Made by a program: the position numbers and the translations under genes. Of a stretch of 64,000 nt of DNA, positions 1-8,500 are shown piece by piece. The notes below the pieces were generated by a model. That model made no database searches and was not told the origin of the DNA. It saw only the letters and a program-made list of their open reading frames with translations. Source of the stretch: Bacillus sp. FSL H8-0547 (lineage in GTDB: Bacteria; Bacillota; Bacilli; Bacillales; Bacillaceae); contig JBBODD010000001.1 in assembly GCA_038002745.1 (NCBI GenBank), positions 1,054,001-1,118,000 on the forward strand, in the 5' to 3' direction. Every line of letters begins with the position of its first letter. Positions within the stretch are counted from its first letter, which is position 1.

Positions 1-1569
1 ATATCAATTCTATGGAAAATTACAGGGCTGATTTTCTTTATCCTCGGGTTTTCTCTTTTTCTCGCAGGCATCGTGCTGATTGGAAATTACATCAGCGGAA
101 AGGAAGAGGAACTGAAGGCCCGTTCGTTTGTCACGGCCCAGACGATTGCCGAGCTTCCTGAAGTAAAAGAAGCTCTTGAACAGGATGACGGCGGCCTGAA
201 TGAAGTGATCGACCGCTTAAGGGTCATCAACAACGCCAACTATATTGTCGTGATGAATATGGACCGCATAAGACTGACGCATCCCGTACACGAGAGGATC
301 GGCACCGTTTCTGAAGGGGCGGACGAAGGACCCGCTTTCGCCGAGCATTCCTATACGTCAAAAGCAAAAGGCGAAATCGGAACCGTGATGAGGGCATTCG
401 TTCCTGTCATGAATGATGCGCACGAGCAGATCGGCGTCGTACTGGCTGGCTACAAAGTGCCGTCGTTCACCGAAGTACTTGAAAACCTGGCGTTTGAAAT
501 TGCGATCACCTCAGGGCTTTCTCTCCTTTTTGGAGGCTGGGGCGCATGGATTCTTGCCAGACAGATCAAAAAGCAGATGTTTAAGCTTGAGCCGCATGAG
601 ATTGCGAGGCTGTTAGTTGAACGGACGGAAACCTTCAACGCGATGCATGAAGGCGTCATTGCCATTGATACAGATGAAAACATCACCATCTTTAACAAGA
701 AAGCACGGAGCATGATGCGAATCGAAGGTGACGTCACAGGCAGGTCCATCCGTGATGTGATACCGGACACCGCACTGCCCGAAATCCTTGAGCTTGATCA
801 CGGCATCTACAGCAAGGAGCTGAACGTCCATAACCTGAACATTCTGAGCAACCGCGTGCCAATTAAAGTCAACGGAGAAACGATTGGCGCTGTCGCCATT
901 TTTCAGGACCGTACAGAAGTGAAAAAGATGGCGGAAGAACTGACGGGAGTACGGGCATTTGTAAACGCTTTACGAGTTCAGAATCATGAATACAACAATA
1001 AACTTCATACGATTGCAGGCTTAATCCAGCTCGGCAATTATGAAAAGGCGCTGCAGTTTGTTTTTCAAACGACTGAAGAACAGGACGAACTGATTCAGTT
1101 CCTGAACAGGAACATAAAAGATGAAAGCATCGCGGGTCTGTTGCTGAGCAAAATCCGCCGCGGAAAAGAACTTGGCATTGCGGTAGAAATTGACCGAAGC
1201 AGCAGATTTGAACTTTTCCCTCCCCGAATCGACCATCACGATCTTGTTCTTATTATCGGAAACCTGATCGAAAATGCTTTTGACTCCTTTCAGCACGGAG
1301 AGTGTTCCAAGCCGCGAATCTTTGTCAGCCTGGAACAAGTTTCAGGGCAGTCGATCCTTATTGTAGAGGACAATGGAAGCGGAATTCGTGAACAGGATCT
1401 TCCTTTTATTTTTGATCAGGGCTTTTCAACAAAAGGAGGAAATGAGCGCGGCATTGGACTCTATATGGTCCGGCAGCTTATTCACCAGGCAAACGGCAGC
1501 ATTCAGGCAGAATCAGAAGAAGGTGCGGGAACAAGCTTTACTGTCACTTTTCAGATGGAGGAGATGTAA
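1..1569 (+). CDS. Sensor histidine kinase, CitA/DcuS/MalK type (5' end outside window)
   Basis: Membrane sensor kinase of the family that senses C4-dicarboxylates, citrate or malate and phosphorylates the response regulator encoded next. The reading frame is open from base 1 and begins inside the first membrane helix, so the true start lies upstream; the GTG at 73 is internal. Order seen: end of TM1, extracellular sensor domain, second TM (about bases 490-560), PAS domain, then a kinase core. The phospho-acceptor His is codon 985-987 in the motif NHEYNNKLHTI. The ATPase domain shows NLIENAFDSF, DNGSGI and a GIGLYMVRQL G-box. The HEYNNKLH H-box is characteristic of this subfamily. The stop codon abuts the GTG start of the regulator gene. 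The ligand cannot be told from sequence; a malate sensor (MalK-like) is possible. Confidence 0.9.
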   Translation: MSILWKITGLIFFILGFSLFLAGIVLIGNYISGKEEELKARSFVTAQTIAELPEVKEALEQDDGGLNEVIDRLRVINNANYIVVMNMDRIRLTHPVHERIGTVSEGADEGPAFAEHSYTSKAKGEIGTVMRAFVPVMNDAHEQIGVVLAGYKVPSFTEVLENLAFEIAITSGLSLLFGGWGAWILARQIKKQMFKLEPHEIARLLVERTETFNAMHEGVIAIDTDENITIFNKKARSMMRIEGDVTGRSIRDVIPDTALPEILELDHGIYSKELNVHNLNILSNRVPIKVNGETIGAVAIFQDRTEVKKMAEELTGVRAFVNALRVQNHEYNNKLHTIAGLIQLGNYEKALQFVFQTTEEQDELIQFLNRNIKDESIAGLLLSKIRRGKELGIAVEIDRSSRFELFPPRIDHHDLVLIIGNLIENAFDSFQHGECSKPRIFVSLEQVSGQSILIVEDNGSGIREQDLPFIFDQGFSTKGGNERGIGLYMVRQLIHQANGSIQAESEEGAGTSFTVTFQMEEM

Positions 1570-2256
1570 GTGGATCAAGTGAACGTTCTGCTGATTGAAG
1601 ATGATTTAATGGTTCAGGAAGTGAACCGTGAATTTTTAAACCGGATAAAAGGATTTAAAGTGGTTGGCATGGCCTCAAATGGTGCGGAAGGACTCCAGCT
1701 TGTCAGGGAGCTTGCTCCTGACCTTGTGCTGATTGATATGTACATGCCGAAGATGAACGGCCTCGACACGATCAAAGCCATCCGGGAAGAAGGTCACACA
1801 GCTGACATTATTGCCATTACGGCTGCAAGTGATATGGAGACAGTCCGTCAGGTTCTTCAGAACGGCGCTGCAGACTACCTGATGAAGCCCTTCAAGTTTG
1901 AACGGCTCAAAGAAGCGCTCGACCGTTATTTGCAGTACCGGAAGATGATCAATGAAAAAGTGCAGCTGACCCAGAAGGAGCTGGACGCCATCCGCTTTCA
2001 GCGGGATGAGCCGAAAGCTTCGCAGGACCTTCCAAAAGGGCTTCATGAAGTTACCCTTCAAAAAATACTCGGCTTTCTATCCGCGCAAAAGGAACCTGTA
2101 TCTGCAGAAGATGTCGCCGCACATGTCGGTACCGCGAGAGTAACAGCAAGACGGTATCTGGAGCACCTGGAAAAAGAGGGCGTCCTCTCTCTTGATATTC
2201 AGTATGGCGGAGTCGGACGGCCTGTTAATAAGTATGTGGTTTTGGGGAAGATGTAG
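1570..2256 (+). CDS. Response regulator, CitT/DcuR/MalR type
   Basis: Partner regulator of the preceding kinase. A receiver domain occupies residues 1-125, with the acidic pair in LLIEDD, the phospho-acceptor Asp in LVLIDMYMPKMNG, and the conserved Lys in LMKPFKF. A C-terminal helix-turn-helix follows (about residues 160-225), including VAAHVGTARVTARRYLEHL, as in the DcuR/CitT group. It starts at GTG immediately after the kinase stop, with the kinase's final GGAGGAG serving as ribosome binding site, so the two are translationally coupled. In this family the targets are usually dicarboxylate or citrate transporter genes; none is visible in the window and they may lie upstream. Confidence 0.9.
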   Translation: MDQVNVLLIEDDLMVQEVNREFLNRIKGFKVVGMASNGAEGLQLVRELAPDLVLIDMYMPKMNGLDTIKAIREEGHTADIIAITAASDMETVRQVLQNGAADYLMKPFKFERLKEALDRYLQYRKMINEKVQLTQKELDAIRFQRDEPKASQDLPKGLHEVTLQKILGFLSAQKEPVSAEDVAAHVGTARVTARRYLEHLEKEGVLSLDIQYGGVGRPVNKYVVLGKM

Positions 2257-2285
2257 GCGGGGAGGTTGCTCCCTGCGTCTTTATT
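2257..2285 (+). terminator. Rho-independent terminator of the two-component operon
   Basis: GCGGGGAG-GTTG-CTCCCTGC stem (one G:U pair) directly after the stop codon, followed by TCTTTATT. Confidence 0.7.
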
Positions 2286-2290
2286 AAAAA

Positions 2291-2512
2291 TTAGATAGGT
2301 AAGTTTTTATTATATTTAGCAGCTTTCTTTATTCTTTCGATTTCCACTTTTGAAAGTTTTTTTCGCCCTGTTAAATAGTTGAGGACAGAACGCGCTGGAA
2401 CAAGCTTATCTACACTGCCTTGATCTTCTTTAAGTTTAGAATTGAAAACAGAACCTTCACTGACAGCTTTTAGTGACTCTTTAAGAAACGTATTCTTTTT
2501 TTCCTCACTCAT
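2291..2512 (-). CDS. Small hypothetical protein (73 aa)
   Basis: Not recognised. I choose the ATG giving MSEEKKNTF because AGAGG lies about 12 bases upstream; the ATG four codons earlier overlaps that ribosome binding site. The protein is charged and helical. Its C-terminal half (SVLNYLTGRKKLSKVEIERIK) faintly recalls a small helix-turn-helix of the LacI/XRE kind, but this is only an impression. It lies 15 bases downstream of the end of a truncated reading frame (2528-2680), so it was probably the second gene of a pair whose first member has been broken. Confidence 0.5.
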   Translation of the reverse strand: MSEEKKNTFLKESLKAVSEGSVFNSKLKEDQGSVDKLVPARSVLNYLTGRKKLSKVEIERIKKAAKYNKNLPI

Positions 2513-2527
2513 TAAAAAGCACATCCT

Positions 2528-2680
2528 CTATTTCTTTTTTGTTAAGGTTAATTTTCCATTTTGATCTTTCCATTTTACAGTCACTATTCCATCGCTCTCA
2601 CTTGACAGTTTTGCATTTGTTTCATTCCCCTGACTTTTTCCTTCTAAGTTTCCATAGTCATTTAACCATTGTATAGCCCC
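2528..2680 (-). pseudogene. C-terminal remnant of an unrecognised gene
   Basis: An open frame of about 50 codons without any plausible start codon encodes ..IQWLNDYGNLEGKSQ..TVKWKDQNGKLTLTKKK and ends 15 bases before the next small gene, at normal operon spacing. Its 5' boundary is exactly the dispersed element GGGGGCTATACAATG that also occurs at 5278-5337, and an in-frame stop lies at 2681-2683. This reads as the 3' end of a gene whose front was replaced by recombination at the repeat. The lysine-rich tail and the composition suggest a secreted or surface protein, which is inference. Confidence 0.5.
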
Positions 2681-2720
2681 CTATTTTCACAAAAACCCTT
2701 ATTCCATTAAACTGCCCAAT
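2667..2720 (-). repeat. Dispersed intergenic repeat, copy 1
   Basis: About 55 bp, nearly identical to 5276-5337. On the minus strand it reads GGGCAGTTTAAT-GGAATAAGGG-TTTT..GTGAAAAT..GGGGGCTATACAATG. In this copy it interrupts the remnant at 2528-2680. Confidence 0.75.
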
Positions 2721-2730
2721 TTATCAATAA

Positions 2731-2760
2731 GAAAAGGCGATCCACTTTGCTGCAATCGCC
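2731..2760 (-). terminator. Terminator after the 152-aa membrane protein gene
   Basis: On the minus strand GGCGAT-13 nt-ATCGCC followed by TTTTCTT. It is preceded by TATTCAACAATCGGGGGC, a motif that also precedes the terminators near 3700 and 4830. Confidence 0.65.
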
Positions 2761-2789
2761 CCCGATTGTTGAATAATAAGAAATCAAAT

Positions 2790-3248
2790 CTAAGCTGCAT
2801 TTCTGTAATCTGAATAGTAAATTGTACCCCAAAATAGAATGAAAACACTTACTAGAATAACAAGGCTTATAATTGCCTCTTTAACGGTATAATATGGTTT
2901 TTTCTTTAATAAAAGCTGATCAGTGATTAAAAAGATTCCTGCTGCTAATAAACTAATCCAGCCTAAGATTAACCCAAACAGAAAATGAAAGATACTTGAA
3001 ATAAGTAAACTTATATATTTTAAATTAGAATATCTTTTTGATAGTTCACCAATTTTATCACTGAGAATCGATGTAATTATTCCATAAAAAAATATAGCTG
3101 GCACTACATAAATCATATAAATTGAAAGGGAAGAAATGACAGAATAAAAAATAGAGCCATTAGAACCAAATCGATAAAAGAATATACTTAATAAAATTGC
3201 GTATAGAGTACTTGAAATAGAAGCAGATATTATTTTACGTGAAATCAT
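2790..3248 (-). CDS. Hypothetical membrane protein, about four TM helices (152 aa)
   Basis: Not recognised. Hydrophobic segments cover roughly residues 8-28, 33-60, 80-108 and 125-148, joined by short basic loops, so it is an integral cytoplasmic-membrane protein. It lies 50 bases downstream of another small membrane-protein gene on the same strand and is closed by its own terminator. Small paired membrane proteins beside large secreted proteins are sometimes immunity or accessory factors, but nothing in this sequence proves that. Confidence 0.6.
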   Translation of the reverse strand: MISRKIISASISSTLYAILLSIFFYRFGSNGSIFYSVISSLSIYMIYVVPAIFFYGIITSILSDKIGELSKRYSNLKYISLLISSIFHFLFGLILGWISLLAAGIFLITDQLLLKKKPYYTVKEAIISLVILVSVFILFWGTIYYSDYRNAA

Positions 3249-3298
3249 ATTTGTCAGTTAACTCCTTAACTTATTTAAACGGTTTTTTTGTAAAAGTT

Positions 3299-3547
3299 TT
3301 ATAAAAATTTACTCTTAAACAATTTTAATAAACCAAAGAGAATGACATATATAATTAGTACATTCAACAGAAGTCCCCATATTTCTAGACTAAATTGACC
3401 ATCCCCATAGTAACCTAGCCATTGAGCAGGTATCCCATAGAACGTATAAGAACCTTCACTCCAGTATCCTATGTTAGGAATAAAAGCTATTGAAACCGTA
3501 AGAATTAGTGCAATGAGCAAAAGAAGTTTTTTATTAATTGACCTCAA
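3299..3547 (-). CDS. Hypothetical membrane protein, two TM helices (82 aa)
   Basis: Starts at TTG with AGAGGTGAT six bases upstream. A first hydrophobic helix (residues 7-25) is followed by an aromatic, glycine-rich external loop (GIPAQWLGYYGDGQFS) and a second helix (residues 55-76) with a basic tail. Family not recognised. It probably forms a unit with the 152-aa membrane protein 50 bases downstream. Confidence 0.6.
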   Translation of the reverse strand: MRSINKKLLLLIALILTVSIAFIPNIGYWSEGSYTFYGIPAQWLGYYGDGQFSLEIWGLLLNVLIIYVILFGLLKLFKSKFL

Positions 3548-3680
3548 AACAGAATCACCTCTATATATTTAAAGTGTCAATTTCTTTTGAACTAAGCCCA
3601 GCATTTTAATAAGGGTACTGCCCAATATCTTTATACCAATTATTTCAAATAGAAGTCGTATTAACAACAAAAAAATGCAT

Positions 3681-3713
3681 ATTAAAAGGACTTATCTTAT
3701 TCCGGATAAGCCC
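3681..3713 (-). terminator. Terminator with the repeated leader motif
   Basis: Minus strand GGGCTTATC-CGGAATAA-GATAAGTCC followed by TTTTAAT, preceded by TATTCGACAATCGGGGGC. It closes transcription from the SUKH-like gene at 3793-4158. Confidence 0.7.
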
Positions 3714-3792
3714 CCGATTGTCGAATAAGCTATAAAGCTGTTCTTCTCTTCGACGAATTAGTTTTTATAGTTAAAAAGGTCCAGCCCCTATT

Positions 3793-4158
3793 TTATAACA
3801 CAGCTTCTAAGAATTTATCCAATGTCCAGTACATTACTTTTGGCTCCCATTCTCCTTCTCCGTGCATAGCGGTCATTACAGGATATCTTTCAATGCTTAT
3901 ATCAATGAAGATTGGGTCACCTACAAGCTCATCGTATCCAATGACATACCAACTTTCCTTCCACTCACCTTCTTCATTACCAGTTAGAGAAGTTCCACCT
4001 TCATCAATACTATAGCCTAGCTGCCCTTCTTCAAATTCTTCTCGTGAAAACAGGTGAATTGATATGGTCTCGCCTTCAGAATCATCTATTTCCACGTCAT
4101 TACTTTTAAGTTCCTCTATTTTATTCAATATTAATTCTAAATCTTTGTTTAACACCAT
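3793..4158 (-). CDS. SMI1/KNR4 (SUKH superfamily)-like protein (121 aa)
   Basis: Compact acidic cytoplasmic protein with the motif block GYDELVGDPIFIDI..YPVMTAMHGEGEWEP, which resembles SUKH-type proteins. Members often act as immunity proteins to secreted or contact-dependent toxins in bacteria. It begins at ATG with GGAGGATAAAT upstream. Aromatic and acidic residues around WYVIGYDEL and the MHGEGEW loop fit the fold. It stands on the same strand downstream of the giant RTX gene, separated by small genes and terminators. A role as immunity protein for the RTX product is possible but unproven; it could equally be an unlinked orphan immunity gene. Confidence 0.65.
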   Translation of the reverse strand: MVLNKDLELILNKIEELKSNDVEIDDSEGETISIHLFSREEFEEGQLGYSIDEGGTSLTGNEEGEWKESWYVIGYDELVGDPIFIDISIERYPVMTAMHGEGEWEPKVMYWTLDKFLEAVL

Positions 4159-4311
4159 ATTTATCCTCCGATAAAAATAGAATTTTTTTTTTGATTACAC
4201 TTTGCTGTAAACGCCCTTTAATAGAATAACTGCAATATGGCCTCATTCCTAAAATTGCTCAACTCACAATTCTTCTTATACTAACTTCCCCATTAGTATA
4301 AGAGGAACAAT

Positions 4312-4728
4312 TTATTTACCAGTTAGGTACTGTTCCGAATAAGACTTTGAATCAAAAATGTCTATACCTATAAAATCTTCACAGTCAGTATCCGAAAAAT
4401 GAAACACTATTGATTCAACATCAGGATGAGAAATAGACTTTCTTGTTATTTCATCATTCAGTCTAAAAGAATAATAAGTCTTTCCATCAGTAAAAACTTT
4501 CTTTTTAAAAATGTGAACTTTATCAGCAATAAGTTCAATCTTCCTTGCAGTTTTTCCTTCTAACTCTATTCCAATAATCGGGACTTCTTCTCCAAAATCC
4601 AACATTATATCATCGTTTTCTGGAAGTTCTTCCGTATAAGTTATTGTGTATTTAGATGGTTCACTAAAGTAAATATAGCCCATCTCTGCATCCCTATCAT
4701 ATGTAACCTGATTTCCTATGTAGTCCAT
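4312..4728 (-). CDS. DUF2283-like protein (138 aa)
   Basis: The N-terminal 65 residues (VTYDRDAEMGYIYFS .. IMLDFGEEVPIIGIELEGKTAR) match the DUF2283 pattern, a short beta-rich domain with the YDxxADxxYI signature. The remaining 70 residues are an unrecognised extension with FHFSDTDCEDFIGIDIF. It starts at ATG with GGAGGATTGAAC upstream. DUF2283 proteins are widespread small cytoplasmic proteins of unknown function. It neighbours the SUKH-like gene on the same strand. Confidence 0.6.
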   Translation of the reverse strand: MDYIGNQVTYDRDAEMGYIYFSEPSKYTITYTEELPENDDIMLDFGEEVPIIGIELEGKTARKIELIADKVHIFKKKVFTDGKTYYSFRLNDEITRKSISHPDVESIVFHFSDTDCEDFIGIDIFDSKSYSEQYLTGK

Positions 4729-4810
4729 AAGTTCAATCCTCCAAAACTTATTCTTATTCTCGTTCTATGCCAAAATTATATCATTTTCTTGTTCAACTCC
4801 CCGTTAGCAC

Positions 4811-4847
4811 AATAAAAAATGCAACACTTCCGTTATTGAAGTATTGC
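4811..4847 (-). terminator. Terminator with the repeated leader motif
   Basis: Minus strand GCAATACTTC-AATAACG-GAAGTGTTGC followed by ATTTTTT, preceded by TATTCAATTATCGGGGGC. It follows the 60-aa gene at 4871-5053. Confidence 0.75.
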
Positions 4848-4870
4848 CCCCGATAATTGAATATGCTTAA

Positions 4871-5053
4871 TTAATTATTTTGGTTGTCACCTTTAGACGA
4901 GCCAGTGAATGGATTTAATTGATATGTTAAATCTTTTCCTTCCTCATTTTCTTCATTTGAAATTCTCTTTCCCAGTGCAGCATAATACCAAGTGAATGCT
5001 ACAGCACTTAACAAACCTCCAATAGTTGTTACTAACAATACGGTATTCTCCAA
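4871..5053 (-). CDS. Small membrane protein (60 aa)
   Basis: TTG start with GGAGGTG eight bases upstream. One N-terminal hydrophobic helix (residues 4-26, TVLLVTTIGGLLSAVAFTWY) is followed by a polar, acidic cytoplasmic or surface tail. Family not recognised. It lies downstream of a 46-aa gene of the same kind; the two may be cotranscribed. Confidence 0.5.
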   Translation of the reverse strand: MENTVLLVTTIGGLLSAVAFTWYYAALGKRISNEENEEGKDLTYQLNPFTGSSKGDNQNN

Positions 5054-5136
5054 GTTCTACACCTCCAATTAGTTGAATATAAAAATTGTTTTTGAAATTT
5101 GAGTATATGGGTTAAATTACTTAGCAATCGCCACAT

Positions 5137-5277
5137 TTAACTAAATAACCACTGATAAACAATATAAATGACAATTAGACCAACAACTACAAAACCGCCA
5201 ATTGTAGGACTACCAAAAACTGTTCGGTTCCACCCATCATCCGTATTGATTTTACTTTTTTCTTCGTCTTTTTTCAT
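5137..5277 (-). CDS. Small membrane peptide (46 aa)
   Basis: An ATG in the dispersed repeat (GGGGGGCTATACAATG) opens a 46-codon frame. It has a charged N-terminus (MKKDEEKSKINTDDGW) and a single C-terminal hydrophobic helix (IGGFVVVGLIVIYIVYQWLF). The start codon and GGGGGG ribosome binding site belong to the repeat itself, so the repeat supplies the translation start here. No family recognised. Confidence 0.45.
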   Translation of the reverse strand: MKKDEEKSKINTDDGWNRTVFGSPTIGGFVVVGLIVIYIVYQWLFS

Positions 5278-5337
5278 TGTATAGCCCCCCATTTTCACCA
5301 AAACCCTTATTCAATTAAACTGCCCGATTGTTGAATA
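5276..5337 (-). repeat. Dispersed intergenic repeat, copy 2
   Basis: About 60 bp, nearly identical to the copy at 2667-2720. It contains TATTCAACAATCGGGCAG, then TTTAATTGAATAAGGG, and ends in the ATG of the 46-aa gene. A shorter related piece (CCATTAAACTGCCCTATAAC) occurs on the plus strand near 29042. Confidence 0.75.
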
Positions 5338-5458
5338 TCTAATATTTTCCATAACAGAATAAATGTATGAGATTTTTAATAATCATTTAACGATATCCGT
5401 ACTACCAAATTAAACTTTGTGTAAAAACAATATTTAACGCAAAGTTATAGACACATGG

Positions 5459-5490
5459 AAAAGGAGTTCCCAAATAATTTGAGAACTCCC
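5459..5490 (-). terminator. Terminator of the RTX operon
   Basis: Minus strand GGGAGTTCTC-AAATTATTT-GGGAACTCC followed by TTTTCC, 12 bases past the stop of the giant gene. Confidence 0.85.
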
Positions 5491-5501
5491 TCTCTTCTTT
5501 A

Positions 5502-8500
5502 TTACTTGTTTTCCCAGTAATTCAACAAAGTAGCTTTTACACTTTCGGAATCTTGCTGAACTGCATTTTCCCAAGAAAGTCCATTGTTTTTCGAACTGAA
5601 TGAAGCCATCTCTTGTATCAGTTGCGACACTTGAGATTCCAGCAACACGTCTCCAGCTGACGTTTCAAAGACTTCTACTCGGTTGCTTGTTCCAGAGTGC
5701 CAGGAGTCAATAATGATTTGATCTTGAGTATCGATTAACTTCACTATCAAATTTCTTCCATCGTTTTGGAACATAACATTTTCAAAACTCGATTCAATTT
5801 TAATAGTATCTGAATTGCCATAATTACTGTCATTTTCATAAATCCTATCACTGTCTGTACTGCTATTGAGTAGATAAGTGTCATTTCCATATCCGCCTTC
5901 CAGATAGTCAGCCCCTTCTCCGCCTTCCAGAATATCGTTTCCGTTTTGGCCATACATACTGTCATTATCCTTTCCACCCATCAGACGGTCGTTTCCATCT
6001 CCCCCGTAGAGGCTGTCCCTTCCGTCTCCTCCATCAAGTACGTCATCCTGGCTGTAGCCGTATAGAGCGTCGTCTCCTCCAAGGCCCTTAATATGGTCTA
6101 TTCCCCCGCCATATAAGGTTTCTCCTACAGCTGTTCCTTTTGTGTGGAAAGCTGCATTTTCATTGATAGCCACTGCTGTTCCGTCCGGGAACACAACTTT
6201 CTCTATGCGATTCCAACTGTCGTAGAAATGATCGGTCACAGTCAGGCTGTCTTCTGTCCCCACAATACTGATGATAAGGTCTCTTCCCGAATAGCCTCCG
6301 CGAGACACAACAATATCTGATTGGGTCAAGCCTTCTCCAATTTGGATGGCATCCAGGTTTCCTGTTGTTGAATCATAGTCATAGATGGTATCTTTGCCCA
6401 TGCCTTTATAGAGCAGGTACGAATCATTGCCGTATCCGCCTTCCAGGTAGTCTGTCCCTTCTCCTCCGTCCAGGACATCATTTCCGTTTTGGCCGAACAA
6501 ACTGTCATTGTCCTTTCCGCCCATCAGACGGTCGTTCCCATCGCCTCCGTAGAGGCTGTCCCGTCCTTCTCCTCCATCAAGTACGTCATCCTGGCTGTAG
6601 CCGTATAGAGTGTCGTCTCCTCCAAGCCCCTCGATATGGTCGATCGCTCCGCCATATAAGGTTTCTCCTGCAGCTGTTCCTTTTGTGTAAAAAGCTGCAT
6701 TTTCATTGATGGCCACTGCTGTTCCGTCCGGGAACACAACTTTCTCTATGCGATTCCAGCTGTCATAGAAATGATTGGTCACCGTCAGGCTGTCCTCTGT
6801 TCCCACAATACTGACGATTAGGTCTCTTCCCGAATAGCCTCCGCGAGAAAGGACAATATCTGATTGGGTCAAGCCTTCTCCAATTTGGATGGCATCCATG
6901 TTTCCTGTTGTGGAATCATAGTCATAGATGGTATCTTTGCCCATGCCTTTATAGAGCAGATACGAATCATTGCCGGATCCGCCTTCCAGGTAGTCAGCCC
7001 CTTCTCCTCCGTCCAGGACATCATTTCCGTTTTGGCCGTACAGACTGTCATTGTCTTTTCCGCCAATCAGACGGTCGTTCCCATCGCCTCCGTAGAGGCT
7101 GTCCAATCCGTCTCCTCCATCTAAGAGGTCTGCTGACTCGTAGCCATACAGCTTGTCGTCTCCTCCAAGCCCCTCGATATGGTCGATCCCTCCGCCATAT
7201 AAGGTTTCTCCTGCAGCTGTTCCTTTTGTGTGAAAAGCTGCATTTTCATTGATGGCCACTGCTGTTCCGTCCGGGAACACAACTTTCTCTATGCGATTCC
7301 AGCTGTCATAGAAATGATTGGTCACCGTCAGGCTGTCCTCTGTTCCCACAATACTGACGATTAGGTCTCTTCCCGAATAGCCTCCGCGAGAAAGGACAAT
7401 ATCTGATTGGGTCAAGCCTTCTCCAATTTGGATGGCATCCATGTTTCCTGTTGTGGAATCATAGTCATAGATGGTATCTTTGCCCATGCCTTTATAGAGC
7501 AGATACGAATCATTGCCGGATCCACCTTCCAGGTAGTCAGCCCCTTCTCCTCCGTCCAGGACATCATTTCCGTTTTGGCCGTACAGACTGTCATTGTCTT
7601 TTCCGCCAATCAGACGGTCGTTCCCATCGCCTCCGTAGAGGCTGTCCAATCCGTCTCCTCCATCTAAGAGGTCTGCTGACTCGTAGCCATACAGCTTGTC
7701 GTCTCCTCCAAGCCCCTCGATATGGTCGATCCCTCCGCCATATAAGGTTTCTCCTGCAGCTGTTCCTTTTGTGTGGAAAGCTGCATTTTCATTGATGGCC
7801 ACTGCTGTACCATCCGGGAACACAACTTTCTCTATGCGATTCCAGCTGTCGTAGAAATGATTGGTCACCGTCAGGCTGTCCTCTGTTCCCACAATACTGA
7901 TGATAAGGTCTCTGCTCGAATAGCCTCCGCGAGAAAGGACAATATCTGATTGGGTCAAGCCTTCTCCAATTTGGATGGCATCCATGTTTCCTGTTGTGGA
8001 ATCATAGTCATAGATGGTATCTTTGCCCATGCCTTTATAGAGCAGATACGAATCATTGCCAGATCCACCTTCCAGGTAGTCTGTCCCTTCTCCTCCGTCC
8101 AGAACATCGCTGCCGTTTTGGCCATACAGACTGTCATTGTCTTTTCCGCCAATCAGACGGTCGTTCCCATCGCCTCCGTAGAGGCTGTCCAGCCCGTCGC
8201 CCCCATCTAGTACGTCATCCTGGCTGTAACCGTACAGCTTGTCATCCCCAGCCAAACCTTCGATGGTATCTGAGCCACCCCCGTACAGGAAGTCATTTTG
8301 AGCTGTTCCCTGAATGATGAAGGACTGTTTCTCAAGTGTTGCGATATCCCACGAGGTGCCATCCGCAAACTTGATCTGCTCAATTCTATAGTAGGAATCA
8401 TAATAATAATTTTTGACCGTCAGCTGATCATCGGTTCCTTTCAGGCGTATGATCAGATCATTTGCGTTGGTTCCGCCTCTGGTTATTAACAAATCTCCTG

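Noticed and set aside
5502-5630. Cell-wall anchoring motif (LPxTG) on the giant protein
   Set aside because: No LPxTG, hydrophobic helix and basic tail at the C-terminus; the end looks like a type I secretion signal.
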